From the NCBI GenBank assembly GCA_963971405.1, contig OZ020484.1, positions 14,136,001 to 14,200,000 on the forward strand: a DNA stretch of 64,000 nucleotides, written 5' to 3'. Positions 10,472 to 22,204 of the stretch are shown here, one piece after another (position 1 is the first letter of the stretch; the number at the start of each line of letters is the position of its first letter). This stretch comes from Psococerastis gibbosa. Its lineage: Eukaryota > Arthropoda > Insecta > Psocodea > Psocidae. A program made the translations under genes and the position numbers. Below the pieces are notes generated by a model that made no database searches, had not been told where the DNA came from, and saw only the letters and a list, made by a program, of their open reading frames with translations.

Positions 10472-11103
10472 GTACTCCTAAACCTTAATGGAGAGCCAAT
10501 TGAACAAGTGCCACATTTTAAATATCTTGGATGCGTTGTGAATGAGAACTGGAGTATGAAGCAAGAAGTCAGCAGTCGCATTGAACAGGCCCGAAGTGTG
10601 TTTACTAGAATGAGGAAAGTCTTTTGTGACAGAACTCTATCACTTGATCTGCGGGTGAGAATGGTGAGATGCTATGTGTTTCCAATTGTCTTATATGGGA
10701 TGGAGGGTTGGACCCTCACACAGCGGCTTGAAAACAAAATCGACGCCTTTGAAATGTGGGTGTATCGCCGACTGCTTAAAATATCCTGGCGAGATCACAT
10801 ACGAAACGAGGAAATACTCAATAGAGTGGGGACCCAGCGAACTTTATTAATCTCCGTAAAGAAGAGGAAGCTGCAGTACTTTGGACACGTGATGCGGAAT
10901 GAGAAATATCACCTTCTCCAACTCATCATACAAGGGCGCATTGAGGGGAGAAGAACCGCAGGTAGAAGACGGACGTCCTGGCTGGCCAACCTTAGGGGTT
11001 GGTTCGGGAGGAGCACGACAGGCCTCTTCCGCGCAGCCGTGTCTAAGGTGCAAATCGCTCAAATGATCGCCAATCTTCAACGTTGAAGGGGCACGAGAAG
11101 AAG
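10472..11103 (+). pseudogene. Non-LTR retrotransposon RT C-terminal fragment
   Basis: The open frame runs about 200 codons to a TGA at 11084-11086. It contains the hallmark series FKYLGCVVN, then SRIEQARSVF, LRVRMVRCYVFP, LYGMEGWTLT, FEMWVYRRLLKI, WRDHIRNEEIL, KKRKLQYFGHVMR and GRRRTSWLANLRGWF. This is the thumb and post-RT region of reverse transcriptases in RTE/Jockey-type LINEs. The polymerase core and endonuclease are missing, so it is a 5'-truncated copy. No ATG starts the frame; the upstream limit is a stop near 10465. A GAAGAAGAA tail follows the stop. The frame is intact, which suggests a fairly recent insertion. A second copy lies at 60990. Confidence 0.88.
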
Positions 11104-11289
11104 AAGATAGGTGCCTTAATATATATAATAGTTTCAGTTTCATGGACCATGTTGCCTATATAATTATTGTACTAGGGTTAAATTTCGACTGCTTTTCCCT
11201 ATTCTAAATCACATAATATAATATAATGTAATATAATATAATAATAATGGTATATATAATGCTAGTATATGGTATACGTTTTGGTATTA

Positions 11290-11640
11290 TCCATAGTTTT
11301 TCAAAACAATATTTTGTCTTGAAAACCAAAACGTGTTTTGGAAAGCAACCTGTACAGTTTTGTTACTCCATTTAGCATCAAAAACATACCTGAAGTTAGA
11401 AAGTTTCGGTAGAAAGATTCCACCGAAAAATTAATTTTTAGACTTTTTAGACTAAATTGAGTCTTTTTTATGCCCCAGAACCAAACTATCAAAGGAGGAA
11501 GTGACTTTTTGTGCACATTAATAACGGCTACAAAATATTTGAGTTTACAAAAAAAATAGATGGAGCAGTTTCGTAGGAAACGTATTTTTAGCAGTTTTTA
11601 GGAGTTTTTGGCAGGTAAATAAACCTCAAGAAATAAGATA
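11290..11640. repeat. Repeat shared with 56870-57210 (hAT-like interior)
   Basis: Blocks such as TTTTGGAAAGCAACCTGTAC, then AAAACATACCTGAAG, AACCAAACTATCAAAGG and TTAGGAGTTTTTGG recur in the same order at 56900-57200. Neither copy is coding. Termini are not found at this locus. It is probably the interior of a non-autonomous element whose other copy ends in GCGCCGCCACTG. Confidence 0.6.
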
Positions 11641-12750
11641 TGATAGAGAAATTTGACTTCGTGTAAATAAGTGAATTATAATACAATTTATAATATTGTA
11701 ATGCTGCCTGTATTTCAGCAAATGAAACAAACCGCTAATTTTAAATACAATGCGTCCAATTATTTAAATTATTCAAATAAGTCCATGGAAATTCGAGTCT
11801 CTAGTTCACCTATTGTGGCGTATAAAGAAAAAAAAATGATAGGTAGCCCAACTCCTTATCTAGAAAACAATTCATATAGGGCCCAAGACATTAGAATAAG
11901 GTCTTTTAAAGTAGGCGTTTCTCCTCCTTGTCAGAAGAAACAGTTGGACTGTATGAAAATAGTCCAATGATTTAGGACATAATTTACGATAGAACAGACA
12001 AAGACTAACACCTGAATACAATATGAGATCACGCTGAATCCTTCTATAAATTTCATCGGCCGTTCCATCTGCTACACTGGGAGTGTCCTTTCAACAGGCC
12101 CTTACGACTCATTTCAGTAAGAATTGCCTCAAGGGGTATCATCGATCAATCTAAATTAGCTCCCTCGATATAGATTTCATTATATCCAGGTAAACTAAAT
12201 TGTTTTTACCATTCTAAGGGGGGAGGGAATTTTGGGTAGGCATAGCTTAAATAAAATAAATAAATAAATATACCTCTATACTATTTGACCATAAAAAGTT
12301 GGTGACGGCAAAATTTACAAAACTTTAGACCAAAGAGGTTGCCTTGAATGAACTATAGATCACGCATACCTATAAATAGGTAAACGTCTATTAATTTTGT
12401 TTTCAAATTTTTCCAGGGGGGTCTTCTTCTGAGGTTACAATCTCAACGATTGTTGCCAGCAACTCCCTTCATCTCCAGATGCTAATTCCTCTTCAGTTCT
12501 TAGTACATTCGAGCTCCTGCGTCCTCCAGGAGTAGGCGACAGCAAAAAATTGCTCCAAAAATATTACATCAAACGAAAGGAAGAACTTGTAACACAGAAT
12601 ACATACAATGTATCGGATACTGTATGTGCTCAACAATTTCCATATGCCCTAGATTAATCTAACGGAGTAAGGACTATGAAATAGTTCTTTCTTATAGTCA
12701 GCTAGTGAGCTAAGATTTAAAGTTTAAAATGTGATCCAAAGCATAGGCTA
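11641..12750. other. Unassigned AT-rich DNA
   Basis: A 99-codon frame at 11671-11970 opens with GTG and is Asn/Tyr/Lys-rich, as expected of AT-rich noncoding DNA. Nothing else is recognised. Confidence 0.4.
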
Positions 12751-12751
12751 C

Positions 12752-12815
12752 CTAGAAAATGTGGCATCTGTGGGACTCGAACCAATGACCTTTCCAGTGA
12801 GAGACAGAACGGTTA
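12752..12815 (-). mobile_element. SINE-D fragment, minus strand
   Basis: Contains the B-box complement GGGACTCGAACCAATGACCT and the adjacent GAAAATGTGGCATCTGTG of SINE-D. The head is degenerate and the body is missing. Confidence 0.7.
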
Positions 12816-13763
12816 TTACTATAAACTATACATACATGCGCCCCTTTCATTGACTTTACTCTCCCTTGTATATACAATAGTATAGTATACTTATAGAAAC
12901 ATTGAATATATATATTCCTGCAGCATTTACTTTACGGTAAGTCCGTCACGTATTCGTATTGTAAGCATATTGCAAAATTTTTCGACTCTACGAAACACCT
13001 TATTCAGTTTTTGACACTGAGATTATTTTACCGGAAATCCAAAATCCATAGTATTTTTTTGTTGCGTATTTATTGATCATTGCACTTAAATCTCCCATTC
13101 TTATATCTCCAATCTTATTCAAAACTGACAACTTCCACAAAAAAAGCAAATGGAAAAATGAGCAATGGAGGCTGTTACATTCGTCGCATCACAGGCTTTC
13201 CCTGTGGTCGCAAAAACGGTAGGAAAATTTTGCGACCAAAATTCAGAATAGTGGAAAAACTCTAAATACCGGTCAGTAAAATTGAACAATACAGTTAATG
13301 GCCTTTGATGAATTGACATTTATTCATAGACTATGTCAGCTAATCTAAATGCGTGGGCCAAAACACGACTTTCATAGCTAGGAGTTGACCGACCTTCACA
13401 GCCAATGAATGAGCTATACAAAAACTGGAAGAAGTTGTCGATGGCAAGATGGAAGAGGCGCGCGACGACTAGCGCCACCGCGGCAGCAATTATTTAAAAA
13501 GGATGGTCCTCATGCAAACCAGCAGTATTGGAAATCTTGTCTTCTAACAGGACCGCGAAAAATTAATAACCAGACAAATCATAAGAGTACACCTCGTTTG
13601 CATATTGATCTGGTTGAGCGAGGAGGCTGGTGACCAGGTTTGGATGGGCCGCGCGCGGTCAGAATGAATGGAGCCGAGCGATGGGTGTAGCTGTGACGTG
13701 GACTGCGTTGGCAGAAAGGCTTGGACCTGCACTTGGTACACATATGTTTCTTTTCCGGAGAAC
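12816..13763. other. Unassigned DNA with a GC-rich part (13400-13760)
   Basis: The GC-rich part has overlapping short frames on both strands. On the minus strand near 13735 a frame reads KKHMCTKCRSKPFC, a CxxC...C pattern faintly like the Cys-rich tail of piggyBac-type transposases, but no other domain supports this. I see no splice sites or promoter that would make it a gene. Confidence 0.3.
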
Positions 13764-14213
13764 CAGTGGTGGCTCGTGGGGATATAAATTGGTGAGGCAC
13801 AGCATACAAAAATAAAATAAAAATTGGCAGAGCTGTGTGTGTTATTAAACGCGTTCAGAGGCAGGGTCTAGCGCGTGTCTCATCGGCTCATCATTGTGCA
13901 GCGAATTTTTTGAGTATGTATCTTCACGCTGTTTGAGCTTTTTGCAGCTCGAATTTGTTCCTGTCTTCTAGCAATGGAGAGGTAGTTGGAAATGGTGCCT
14001 CTACATCGTTATAGCTGGTTGTGATTTTATTTTTTTGGATCTTTTTTAGCTCATGGTTCTTTTTCGCGGTGTTTTTTAAGTTTTGATTGTCTCTTCTAGA
14101 ATTTGACAAGCTTAGGCCTACATTTCCTAATTCAAAATACACTTTTTTAGTCGAATTATTTGTTAAATTAGTTGAGGCATCGTCTCAGTTGCGTCTAATG
14201 GCGAGCCGCCGCG
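13764..14213. mobile_element. hAT-like non-autonomous element (CAGTGGTGGCTCG ends)
   Basis: The left end CAGTGGTGGCTCGTGGGG is inverted at the right as GGCGAGCCGCCGCGG. A solo end of the same type (CCCACGAGCCGCCACTG) sits at 60051-60067. The right terminus is worn, so the 8-bp duplication expected for hAT cannot be read. Interior frames are not recognised. Confidence 0.5.
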
Positions 14214-15037
14214 GCGGAGAACTCTACTTTTCGATGAGAAATGAAGTGTCATACGATAATCAGGTTGATCTTGAATTAGATTGCAATGTTTTGACAGATG
14301 TATCAAACCATCGAGAGCCCAAACAGCCAACGACCTAACATCCCCCTATATGGTGCGTTACCAGCAGTAGTAGCAGAAGAATAACAGAAAAGTTATTATA
14401 TACAGATAGTTGGCAGCGAGAGAAAACATAATGTAAATTGTAATGGCTTGAGTTAAGTACGTTATAACCGTTGGGACCCACAATATAATATAGTATATGC
14501 AGTATTTAAGCTGTGATATAGCTTAATCTATAAAGAAAGCTGCGTCCGCATACAGTATACTGGTAGCCTAATTTTAATTGTATAAATTATATAATAACAT
14601 AATAACATAATAACATTAAATGAGAAAAGGCAGCTAGCCATTCGACTGTCATACTGTATAAAAGAATGGTATCTGTATAATCATGATGTGCAGCCGGTTC
14701 ATAACATATAAACCTTTAGACCAGAAAGTATTTTTTAAAGAATATATTATATATATATATATACTGTATTTCTGTTAAATTATACAATCAAGTAAACGAC
14801 AAGAAAGTATAAAGTAAAATCGTCTAAATCAGGTAGTTCTGTCCGTCTGTCATTGTCATTGTGTTATTGTCTCAGTGACAGTGTAGAAAGCTTTCTCTTA
14901 GAGATGGTCTCTAGGAAAGTTAGTAGCATTTCTTGCCGCTCTCAGTTTATCCTTGCAGTATAGGATCTAGAAGTTTTCAACGTTCAATACGTTTTATTTA
15001 TTTATTGCTTTCCAATGTATTTTACATTTTGATACAG
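14214..15037. other. Unassigned AT-rich DNA
   Basis: Includes a TA-repeat run near 14745-14765. No gene or recognised repeat. Confidence 0.45.
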
Positions 15038-15206
15038 CAGCCTGATCGAGGCGATTATAATACCGGGGTTAAATAAATACCCTAGGATTATAACTGTAAA
15101 CAAACAAATTTCTAATAGCACTTTCCATTATAAAATTGTCTTGTTTACATTTTTAATACCAGGGGATTAAATAAATACCGGTATTATAATCGCTTCGATC
15201 AGGCTG
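15038..15206. mobile_element. 169-bp palindromic MITE with CAG duplication
   Basis: Ends CAGCCTGATCGAGGCGATTA and its inverse; arms continue through ATTATAATACCGGGG. CAG lies on both sides (15035-15037, 15207-15209). The twin at 48721-48889 has the same 169-bp length and is flanked by CTG, so this family duplicates a CWG triplet. Confidence 0.88.
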
Positions 15207-16000
15207 CAGACCATGTTAGAGAGGATTTCAATTTCTTATTACTTTCGCAGTGAATTAATAATATAAAACACAAAGAAATGAAAATGTATGCATTATCTAG
15301 CGTCCACGTCCTTATCCTCTTAAGTTAAGGTTGAGCTGGCTGGTGTATAGCCAATTGGATGGAGTTGACGAAAATAAATAAATTAATAAATAAATATTGT
15401 TTTATTGGACAAATAATCACCTGTTAATTTGTTGTTTAACAATAATAATAATGTGCTATATTTATCGTCCTTATAGAATTATAACTCGAATAGTACTGTG
15501 TAGCTAAGTATAACATTAATAAAAAAATATAATTATAATAAAATAGATAATAATGTAATAAATTTAATGACATAATAAATAAAGAATAATAATAAATATA
15601 TTTTTTCCTTCTTACAAGACAACAAAAATAAATATCATACCGTACCCCAAATTGTCCCAAGAGATTCTGCTGGGGGAGGGGGCATACCATATTACTTGTA
15701 CCTAGGTAGTTACCATACTATTGTCTACAGCTGGAATAAATAATTATTCAAACTTATATAGATAATAAATAAATAAATAAATAATCGTTTATTTGCAAAC
15801 AGACAATGTCCAATAATATGCAAATTATCCAATAATATGCAAAATAATAATAATAAATAATTCAGGACTTTTTTTAAGTTAATTATTGTTATATGCATTC
15901 ACGGAGATTATTATTGGTTCGAGGAATAACTCATTTATTACCTAAAATGAGTTCATGATGATTTTTATTTTGTGTTTACAACCTAATACACGTATCCACA
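15207..16000. other. Unassigned, very AT-rich DNA
   Basis: TTATTA-type low complexity at 15435-15610 and AAAT repeats at 15765-15785 and 15845-15860. A short GC-richer patch (15640-15690, GGGGGAGGGGGCATACCAT) resembles a patch at 26750-26810 and may be a SINE tail. No gene seen. Confidence 0.45.
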
Positions 16001-16002
16001 AT

Positions 16003-16050
16003 TTTATTGAAATGCACCATACAGAAAAGATGCAAGCATCATAATTTATT
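16003..16050 (-). terminator. Candidate poly(A) signals for the gene at 16365-17075
   Basis: On the minus strand two AATAAA hexamers occur at 16045-16050 and 16003-16008, about 315-360 bases after the stop codon. Hexamers are common in AT-rich DNA, so position is the only argument. Confidence 0.35.
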
Positions 16051-16364
16051 GAGGACTGATTGTTTGAAAGATTTCCCATCCTTGTTTTTAAAAGCAAAAA
16101 CAAAAAATGTAGTGTTTTAGGTATACAGTAATTCACAACAGAAAGCGTGAAAATAATCAATTCTGGCCCATCTATAATAATAATAATAATAGATTAGAAA
16201 GACGCCTAGATGTCCGTATGGCAGAAACCACTTGTGAGTCGCGCCTTAATTATATTTGAATCTCAGAGCAGGTCACTATATTTGGTGATAGTCGATGGGG
16301 GGCCATAATCATTGTTATTATTGTCTGTCCTGCCTCCTTGTTTCATTCAGTACAGAACAGTTTT

Positions 16365-17075
16365 CTAGAAGAAACCGCACCCCTTGCCCAGAAATTCGAT
16401 ATTAAAGAATACACACCCACCTGCATTTCCAGTAGGAACTCCAAACCAAAGTGCGAACAATTCCTCTACATTCGGGGAGTGGCCGCCTGTAGGAAAGGGT
16501 GGCGTTTGTAGCAGAGGGCTTGCAGGGAATCCTTCTGGAAGCATACGGGCCTTTCCGTCACCTTGTATGATTTTTGGGCTTTCGCCCTTGCTGAAATACT
16601 CTATTTGCCTCCCTTGCCGGTACAGATCAGAAGAACAGGAGGGTTGGGAGTGCGGACGGGGAGGGAGAGGAGGTACCCTTTGAGGAGGTTTTCTCTCCCC
16701 CTGGTCTCGGTCCTGACACTCGAGCTGCTCCTGCGACTCAGAGAGTCTATTTCTGTCGCTGGCAGCTTTCCCCGACGATACGGACTCCAACAGCAGCTGC
16801 TGAACTTGTGAAATGTCTATGTACTCGGCCTCATTAAGCTTTTTCTCAGTGATTCCAAACTGTCGGGCGTACGCTCGTTTCTTGCTTGGCTTAATGGCTT
16901 CGTTTTGACTTGAATTGACACTGCATACACTGAATCTTTGTAGAATGGCTTCATCCAACAGCGCACTAACTTGTCTGCTTGCACTTGTCTGACATTCTCC
17001 TTCAGAGTCCTCACTATCGTCGAACTTGACTCTCTTTGGTTCAGGTTCACCCGTTCTTCTCATACTTAACAACAT
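16365..17075 (-). CDS. Nuclear-protein-like ORF, 236 codons, function unknown
   Basis: The best protein-coding candidate in the window. I chose the ATG at 17073-17075; the open frame runs 13 codons further upstream but has no ATG there and meets a TTTACAG acceptor-like site at 17115. Residues 12-18 (EPKRVKFD region) match the c-Myc type of nuclear localisation signal, followed by an acidic Ser/Asp/Glu patch (19-28). Residues 36-50 and 84-100 look like amphipathic helices. A basic patch SKKRAYARQ lies at 64-72. A Pro-rich stretch with PPLPPRP (135-141) could bind SH3 domains. The family is not recognised; a nuclear regulator is inference. The last 18 codons (CVFFNIEF...) look unlike protein, and a possible donor CAG|GTGGGT at 16420 suggests the exon may end there. 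Codon use and GC stand out from the surroundings. Confidence 0.6.
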   Translation of the reverse strand: MLLSMRRTGEPEPKRVKFDDSEDSEGECQTSASRQVSALLDEAILQRFSVCSVNSSQNEAIKPSKKRAYARQFGITEKKLNEAEYIDISQVQQLLLESVSSGKAASDRNRLSESQEQLECQDRDQGERKPPQRVPPLPPRPHSQPSCSSDLYRQGRQIEYFSKGESPKIIQGDGKARMLPEGFPASPLLQTPPFPTGGHSPNVEELFALWFGVPTGNAGGCVFFNIEFLGKGCGFF

Positions 17076-17279
17076 GTTGTGAGATTTTTTTCGAGTTGGG
17101 GCACTGGGAAACACTGTAAAGCTGGCCCATCACCTGTCGCGCACACAGTTGAGCACTGGCCATCACACCATGGTCACGCGGTCAGCACTCTCGACACTCA
17201 CCAGGCACTGCACAACACACGGGCACTCATCAACCGACACTGCTGACTTGAATTGCGAGTCAGAACTGCAGACTCCCCT

Positions 17280-17430
17280 CTTGAGAAAGACGTTCGTTTG
17301 GCCACAAGATAAGATGCCAATTTTTCAAAAGTCTAAATATACGAGAGACTCTTTTCTAACGATGGCGGGTCTCCCTACCGTTAGCCTACCGCGAACGCCT
17401 ACTCTCCTATCATGTGGTGGTGACGTCACG
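17280..17430 (-). promoter_or_regulatory. Promoter-like region of the 17-kb gene: CRE and TATA-like
   Basis: A perfect CRE, TGACGTCA, lies at 17421-17428 and a TATATTTA box (minus strand) at 17334-17341. A start about 30 bases beyond the TATA-like site would fall near 17305, giving a 5' leader of roughly 230 bases and placing the CRE near -115. The region 17115-17520 is clearly richer in GC and CpG than its flanks. Together with the module at 6774 this is the second CRE-TATA arrangement in the window. Confidence 0.45.
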
Positions 17431-17641
17431 GGGCGCCTTGCCAGCGAGCGCCCACAAGGGTGCGTAGGTTCCATGGATATCCCAAACTAGGCACTGTGTA
17501 CCTGGGCGGATCAGGTGCTGGACCTGCTCTAGCAGATTTCTTCCTTGCTCATTAAAAAAATAACAGTCACTCTATAAACCAGGCAAGCCGAGAATATGGT
17601 GTACAATAAATTAGAATCTAAAGTCTAAAAGTCGAAATATT

Positions 17642-18030
17642 AAGAGTGTATTTCCCGTAGGAAATTGACAGCCCGAAATTGAATACTTCTTATTTTTTAT
17701 TTAATTAATTAAGCAAGTTATTAACGATTTGGCTCAATTAAGTTGTAGAAGACTACTTCATGCATCATATTGTTTAATAGGGTATTTTAAATTTTTTTGT
17801 GTCGTAGCTTTTTCAAAAAAAAAAAAAAATTTATAGTCAATAAAAGTTTACGTAAAATAGATGCCACGAAAAAACTACAAATCAAAAAATTAAAAATACC
17901 CAAGTATATGATGCATGAAGTAGTCTTCTACTACTTAAATGAGCCAAATCTTTAATAATTTGATTTGTTAATTAAATAAAAAATAATAAGTATTAAATTT
18001 CGGGCTGCCAATTTTCTACACTCCTAAAAC
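17642..18030. mobile_element. Palindromic MITE family K, copy 1
   Basis: Arms with GACTACTTCATGCATCAT and its inverse ATGATGCATGAAGTAGTC at 17750 and 17910, and GGCAGCCCGAAATTTAATAC-type ends. Blocks TTTATTTAATTAA and GATTTGGCTCA are in the same order as in the copy at 28158. Its outer ends resemble AGTGTAGAAAATTGGCAG. Non-coding. Confidence 0.75.
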
Positions 18031-20590
18031 TGAATCTTAGGCCACTCCACTGCAAGGAAAATCATTACATTATTAATATTGCACATTTGTATAAGTGCGT
18101 ACTTCAGTACCGTTGGTATTTACTGTAGGTGTACAATAATTTAAATAAGGTAAGTACTGTAATACTATAACAGTAGTACTCCCTGGCTCTGACTGAGTTT
18201 TGGACCAAGGGTAATTTTTAGCCTGAGGCTAACCGCTAACCTCAGTTCAGTTCCGACAAATGCAGGTAGCTCGACGAATAAGTTACATGTCGACCAGCTG
18301 CTACTCATATTTCCAGTATTACGCGAAACTTATCTCTTTGCCAAAAATGAAATGATACCAATACGACGAAGACGTCTGAGCGAACGTATTCGAAGGAGTC
18401 AGTAGGGCGTGAAAGAACTCAACGTGGCAAGGAAGGAAAGATACCCGACCACAAGTTCTTTGTCGGCAAATCAGTGTTTTCGCCTCCATCTGGACGTTCT
18501 CTCTGACTTTCTAGCAGTTTTCGTAATTTGATAGGCTGTACTCAGCTGATTCCGAATTTGAATGCATAATTTTTATTGAACAGGTAGCTGTCAGTATTGG
18601 TAAGCTGGCCAGAGTGATGGCTTGCTATGTTCAAGTTGTCAAAAGGATTAACGTATTGTAACTGAGCGGACGCGATTGTTCGGGCACATTGTACTGATTG
18701 TACATTAAAATCCTCAACGGTTAGTGGATGAAAATGACCCAGCAAGGTAAATCAACAATAAAGTCAGCAATGGTTCAGCAAAGAATGAGCGCATATTTAT
18801 AATACATATTTATTTTGCTAGTTTGAATAACGGAACAATCAGGACGCAAAACCTAGTTCCTGATTGCCTCAGACCCAACACCCAGCAGTGTGTTTAATGT
18901 AACGAGTTTGCTCGCCTGAAGGTTTGGATTATGCCGATGCCACCTGTGGCAGGAGTACCAACTTACAATATAAAACTAACAATAATACAAAGTACTATAT
19001 GCGCTATACGGTATAACACTCATAAGGCTAGTTCAGGAAATACTGGTTATATCGTTCCTTGTGACTTCATTTGAAATTTGCCTCCGCAACAGGGGCCCCA
19101 ACAGACAAACGCGACAGCAGTTTAATTAATAATGCTTGGTAGCTATTCCTATACACCATTGATAAAGGAATACACACTCTCAAGCATGAAATAAGTTAGG
19201 CTATTTTTATTTATTTAAGGAGTCAACCAAACTTACATGAAGGGGACACTAACCATTGTCGTTAAATGATGTGTGTAATGTGCGGGTTACCATAATTATA
19301 TTACTTACTAACTTACTATTATAGAGTCTAAAAATAATAATAATAATAGTAATAATAATAATAATTGTGTATTGACCAGAAATTTTACAAATACATTTAA
19401 GAGAAAATAAATAAATTTCTGACAGTACATCATTAACGGCGATGAGCGTAAGCCCATATAGCCCAAAACCTTAACTTAATTGAGCCTACACTGTGTCCTA
19501 ATTCTAATTTTTAATTTAATTTAATTTTAATTTTTTTGATCATTTGTTCACCCTCTTCACTTTTACAATTGTAACGTATCTTCACAAAAGCTCTATGGTG
19601 TCAATTACATCATTTATGCTATGAGCTAGTCAGAAAAGGCATCTAACGCTGTATCGTATGTACCTATAGAAATGAAACAATGGGATTACAACGAGCAGTG
19701 GGCTAATATTAATATCAAACTGGTGTGGTGGTGGCAGCCTATGATTACCTCGTGCATTCCATTAGTGTAAAATTGAATGGCATTTACCTCCTTCTGCTGG
19801 CATACAACGAAATTTTTAATTAGACATACTGCAAGCTTAATTTATAGTTCGTATAGCAGCAAGTAGGACTTCGGAGTCGTACCGTGTGGGGATATTGAAT
19901 TTTCATGCTCTCACCTAAAAATCAATTCAGCTGCTGGGTCCAAACATCCTTTTATATCGTATATGTACATAAGATCTTACACTCACTGAGTACCTATATT
20001 GATATGGACTATTCAGGGGGTGGTGTTTCGTTTGGCGCCCCCTCCAAATTTTTATTAAAAGGTAGAAAAGGGAGCGTGTTCATGGTTGTACGCAGCTTTT
20101 AAATTATGGGACATGACCTATAACGCTCCTTGCGCAGGCGCCCAAGAGTTGCGGAGACCAAAGGGGGGCCTGGGTAGACCGGGGACATTAAAAAAAAAAT
20201 AGTCCTGATTTAGTGCAGTTTTACGCATTTGGAAAGCAGTAACGTTTAGAATTTACAGGCAATGAATATTACTGCAAACAAGGGGCCGCAGTAACGTTTA
20301 GATTTTTCGAGCGAGAACTTTATAAAAGAAACTGGAAACAGAGGGGGCGGGTGAAATAGTAATTTTCTACAGAAGCGTGGGGCTTTAAGTGCATGCCTTA
20401 TTCCCTTAATATACGGGGGCGTCCTTAGGCAAATGAGCGCTCAGCCCCTCTAAGACATTGACGTTCGTTAGTAGTTTTTTTTTCATTACGAGAAGGACCT
20501 CTCGCATGGGGCAACGACAGAGAAATATAGGTACTGTCAAAAAAATTAAAACCCAACGTTATCGCAGGGAGGCTGCAGCCTATATATAGT
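18031..20590. other. Unassigned DNA with AAT microsatellites
   Basis: About 2.5 kb with no recognised gene or repeat copy. AAT repeats lie at 19328-19362. Short frames such as 18542-18745 (minus) and 19905-20102 (plus) have no family features. Confidence 0.4.
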
Positions 20591-20595
20591 ACAAT

Positions 20596-20765
20596 CAAGG
20601 CCGTAGCCAAGGGGGGGGGGGGTTCACGGGGGTTCAAACCCCCCCCCCCCCCCGAAATGAAATGGTTTGACACTAGATAGAATCAAATTTTGAGAGGAAA
20701 AATAAAAACTACAATGAAGTACCCAAGGAAATTTCTGAAAACCCCCCGAAAAACATCCTGGCTAC
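20596..20765. mobile_element. hAT-like MITE with poly-G/poly-C hairpin
   Basis: Left end CAAGGCCGTAGCCAAGG, right end CATCCTGGCTAC, which is the inverse lacking its last seven bases. Between them a G12 tract and a C14 tract face each other. The same end type is found at 25225, 33843 and 51988. Confidence 0.65.
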
Positions 20766-21690
20766 AATACAATACAATACAATACTAGTAAATAGGCAAC
20801 CCCCTATTCCACAATGGAATCCTTATATTGTAATTATAATTACCAGTACCTACCTTATATTTTGGATTTTTATTTTTAAATGTTTAATTAATTAGCTTTA
20901 TGTTATAACTTTTTTTTATAATGAGTCACTCATATTGACTATTTTTTGGCCAATTTGGCGCGATTAGGTGATGTGGATTCCGGGGACGCACGGGAGGCAC
21001 ACAGACCGGCAGACAAACAGACCGACAGATTGACAGACAGACCGACACATATTTCGTAAAATCCACTTTTTTTTTTGTTCCCGGGACCTCAAACCGTGTA
21101 AATCCACTGATAATACGAAATCGAAAATGTCGACTATCACAAAAAAGCTTTCCTTATACTACAAATTTAAATAGGAAAGCAAAATATATGTTTGACTACG
21201 ACTAGCATACAACATTATTTGCCAAGGAATAAATTGCAAACGAGCCCAGGCTGGGGCACTTCTGTTTCATTAAAGCAATATTTCATATTCCTCGATCGAG
21301 CAACGCCACACGACTTCTAGACAACAATACAAACTGTATGCAAATGACATACAAGAAATGGGAAGTGTATGTGCCAGGTGGATCTCACTATGCCAATAAT
21401 TGGTGTGCGCATTGAATGGGAGGAGGGACGTGTCTCGAGATCAAAACTAGATAATCGCACTGCCCAGGTGGAGCTACATCTCAATGCGCATTTCCATACT
21501 TTAACCGTGTCAATCATTTAGGCAGGGGCGGCATATTTACCCCTCCACTTGAAGCCATTTGCACTTTCCAGCGCTTCGAATGAATTGCCAGGTATATGCA
21601 GCAGTAGTCAGGGGTATGTGGAACAAATAACCACCAGCCTACACCCTTGGAAATAGAGCTTTGAAAAAGCCATAGTCTTTTTCTTTCTTT
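20766..21690. other. Unassigned DNA with CAGA repeats
   Basis: ATACA repeats follow the element at 20766-20785. A CAGACAGAC-type low-complexity run lies at 20999-21049; a similar run occurs at 57312-57340. No gene recognised. Confidence 0.45.
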
Positions 21691-21693
21691 CTT

Positions 21694-21785
21694 TTGAGTT
21701 GAGTTACGACACGTCTCCGATCACGTGGCGTGCAGAGAATAGCAAAAGGAGTATAAGCACCTTGCCATCGAAGTCAACAGGATTT
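21694..21785 (-). mobile_element. SINE-B fragment, minus strand
   Basis: ACGACACGTCTCCGATCACG and the A-box complement CACCTTGCCATCGAAGTCA identify the 5' half of SINE-B with an internal change of about 20 bases. Confidence 0.7.
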
Positions 21786-21833
21786 AAAAGGTTTTACACT
21801 AGATGACTAGATGGAAATGAACTCGAACACAAA

Positions 21834-22204
21834 GGCGTCCATTCCACCGACCGGCTAGGGCTATTTACAAGGTAGCAGACATTCAAGACTTAGGCGGGGT
21901 TTCCACCGACCTCGCATTGCAGAATTGACGGAAATGTTTATTTTCCTCTATGCCATAGTTAAAATTGATCAATGATCATACAGTAAAATCACAAACAAAC
22001 AAACTAAAATTAAAGAATGGCGTCATGGGATATGTTAAGTACAAACATTTTAATAGATTTCTATAAAAAGAAAAATTCAAATTTCCGTCAATGTCATTTG
22101 CATTCTGCAATGCGAGGTCGGTGGAAGCGCCACCTAAGTCTTGAATGTCTGCTACCACGTCACCGTTTTGTAAATAGCCCTAGCTGGTCGGTGGAATGGG
22201 CGCC
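21834..22204. mobile_element. Palindromic MITE H1 with AAA duplication
   Basis: Ends GGCGTCCATTCCACCGACCG and GGTGGAATGGGCGCC, with AAA on both sides (21831-21833, 22205-22207). Lacks the AAAAACGGTGACGT part of the left arm, which the right arm retains. Confidence 0.88.

Noticed and set aside
13579..13809. piggyBac-like Cys-rich C terminus
   Set aside because: The CxxC...C match is short, and no transposase core is found on either strand nearby.
17082..17114. Start of the 17-kb protein at 17114
   Set aside because: The codon there is GTG; the first ATG in frame is at 17073-17075.
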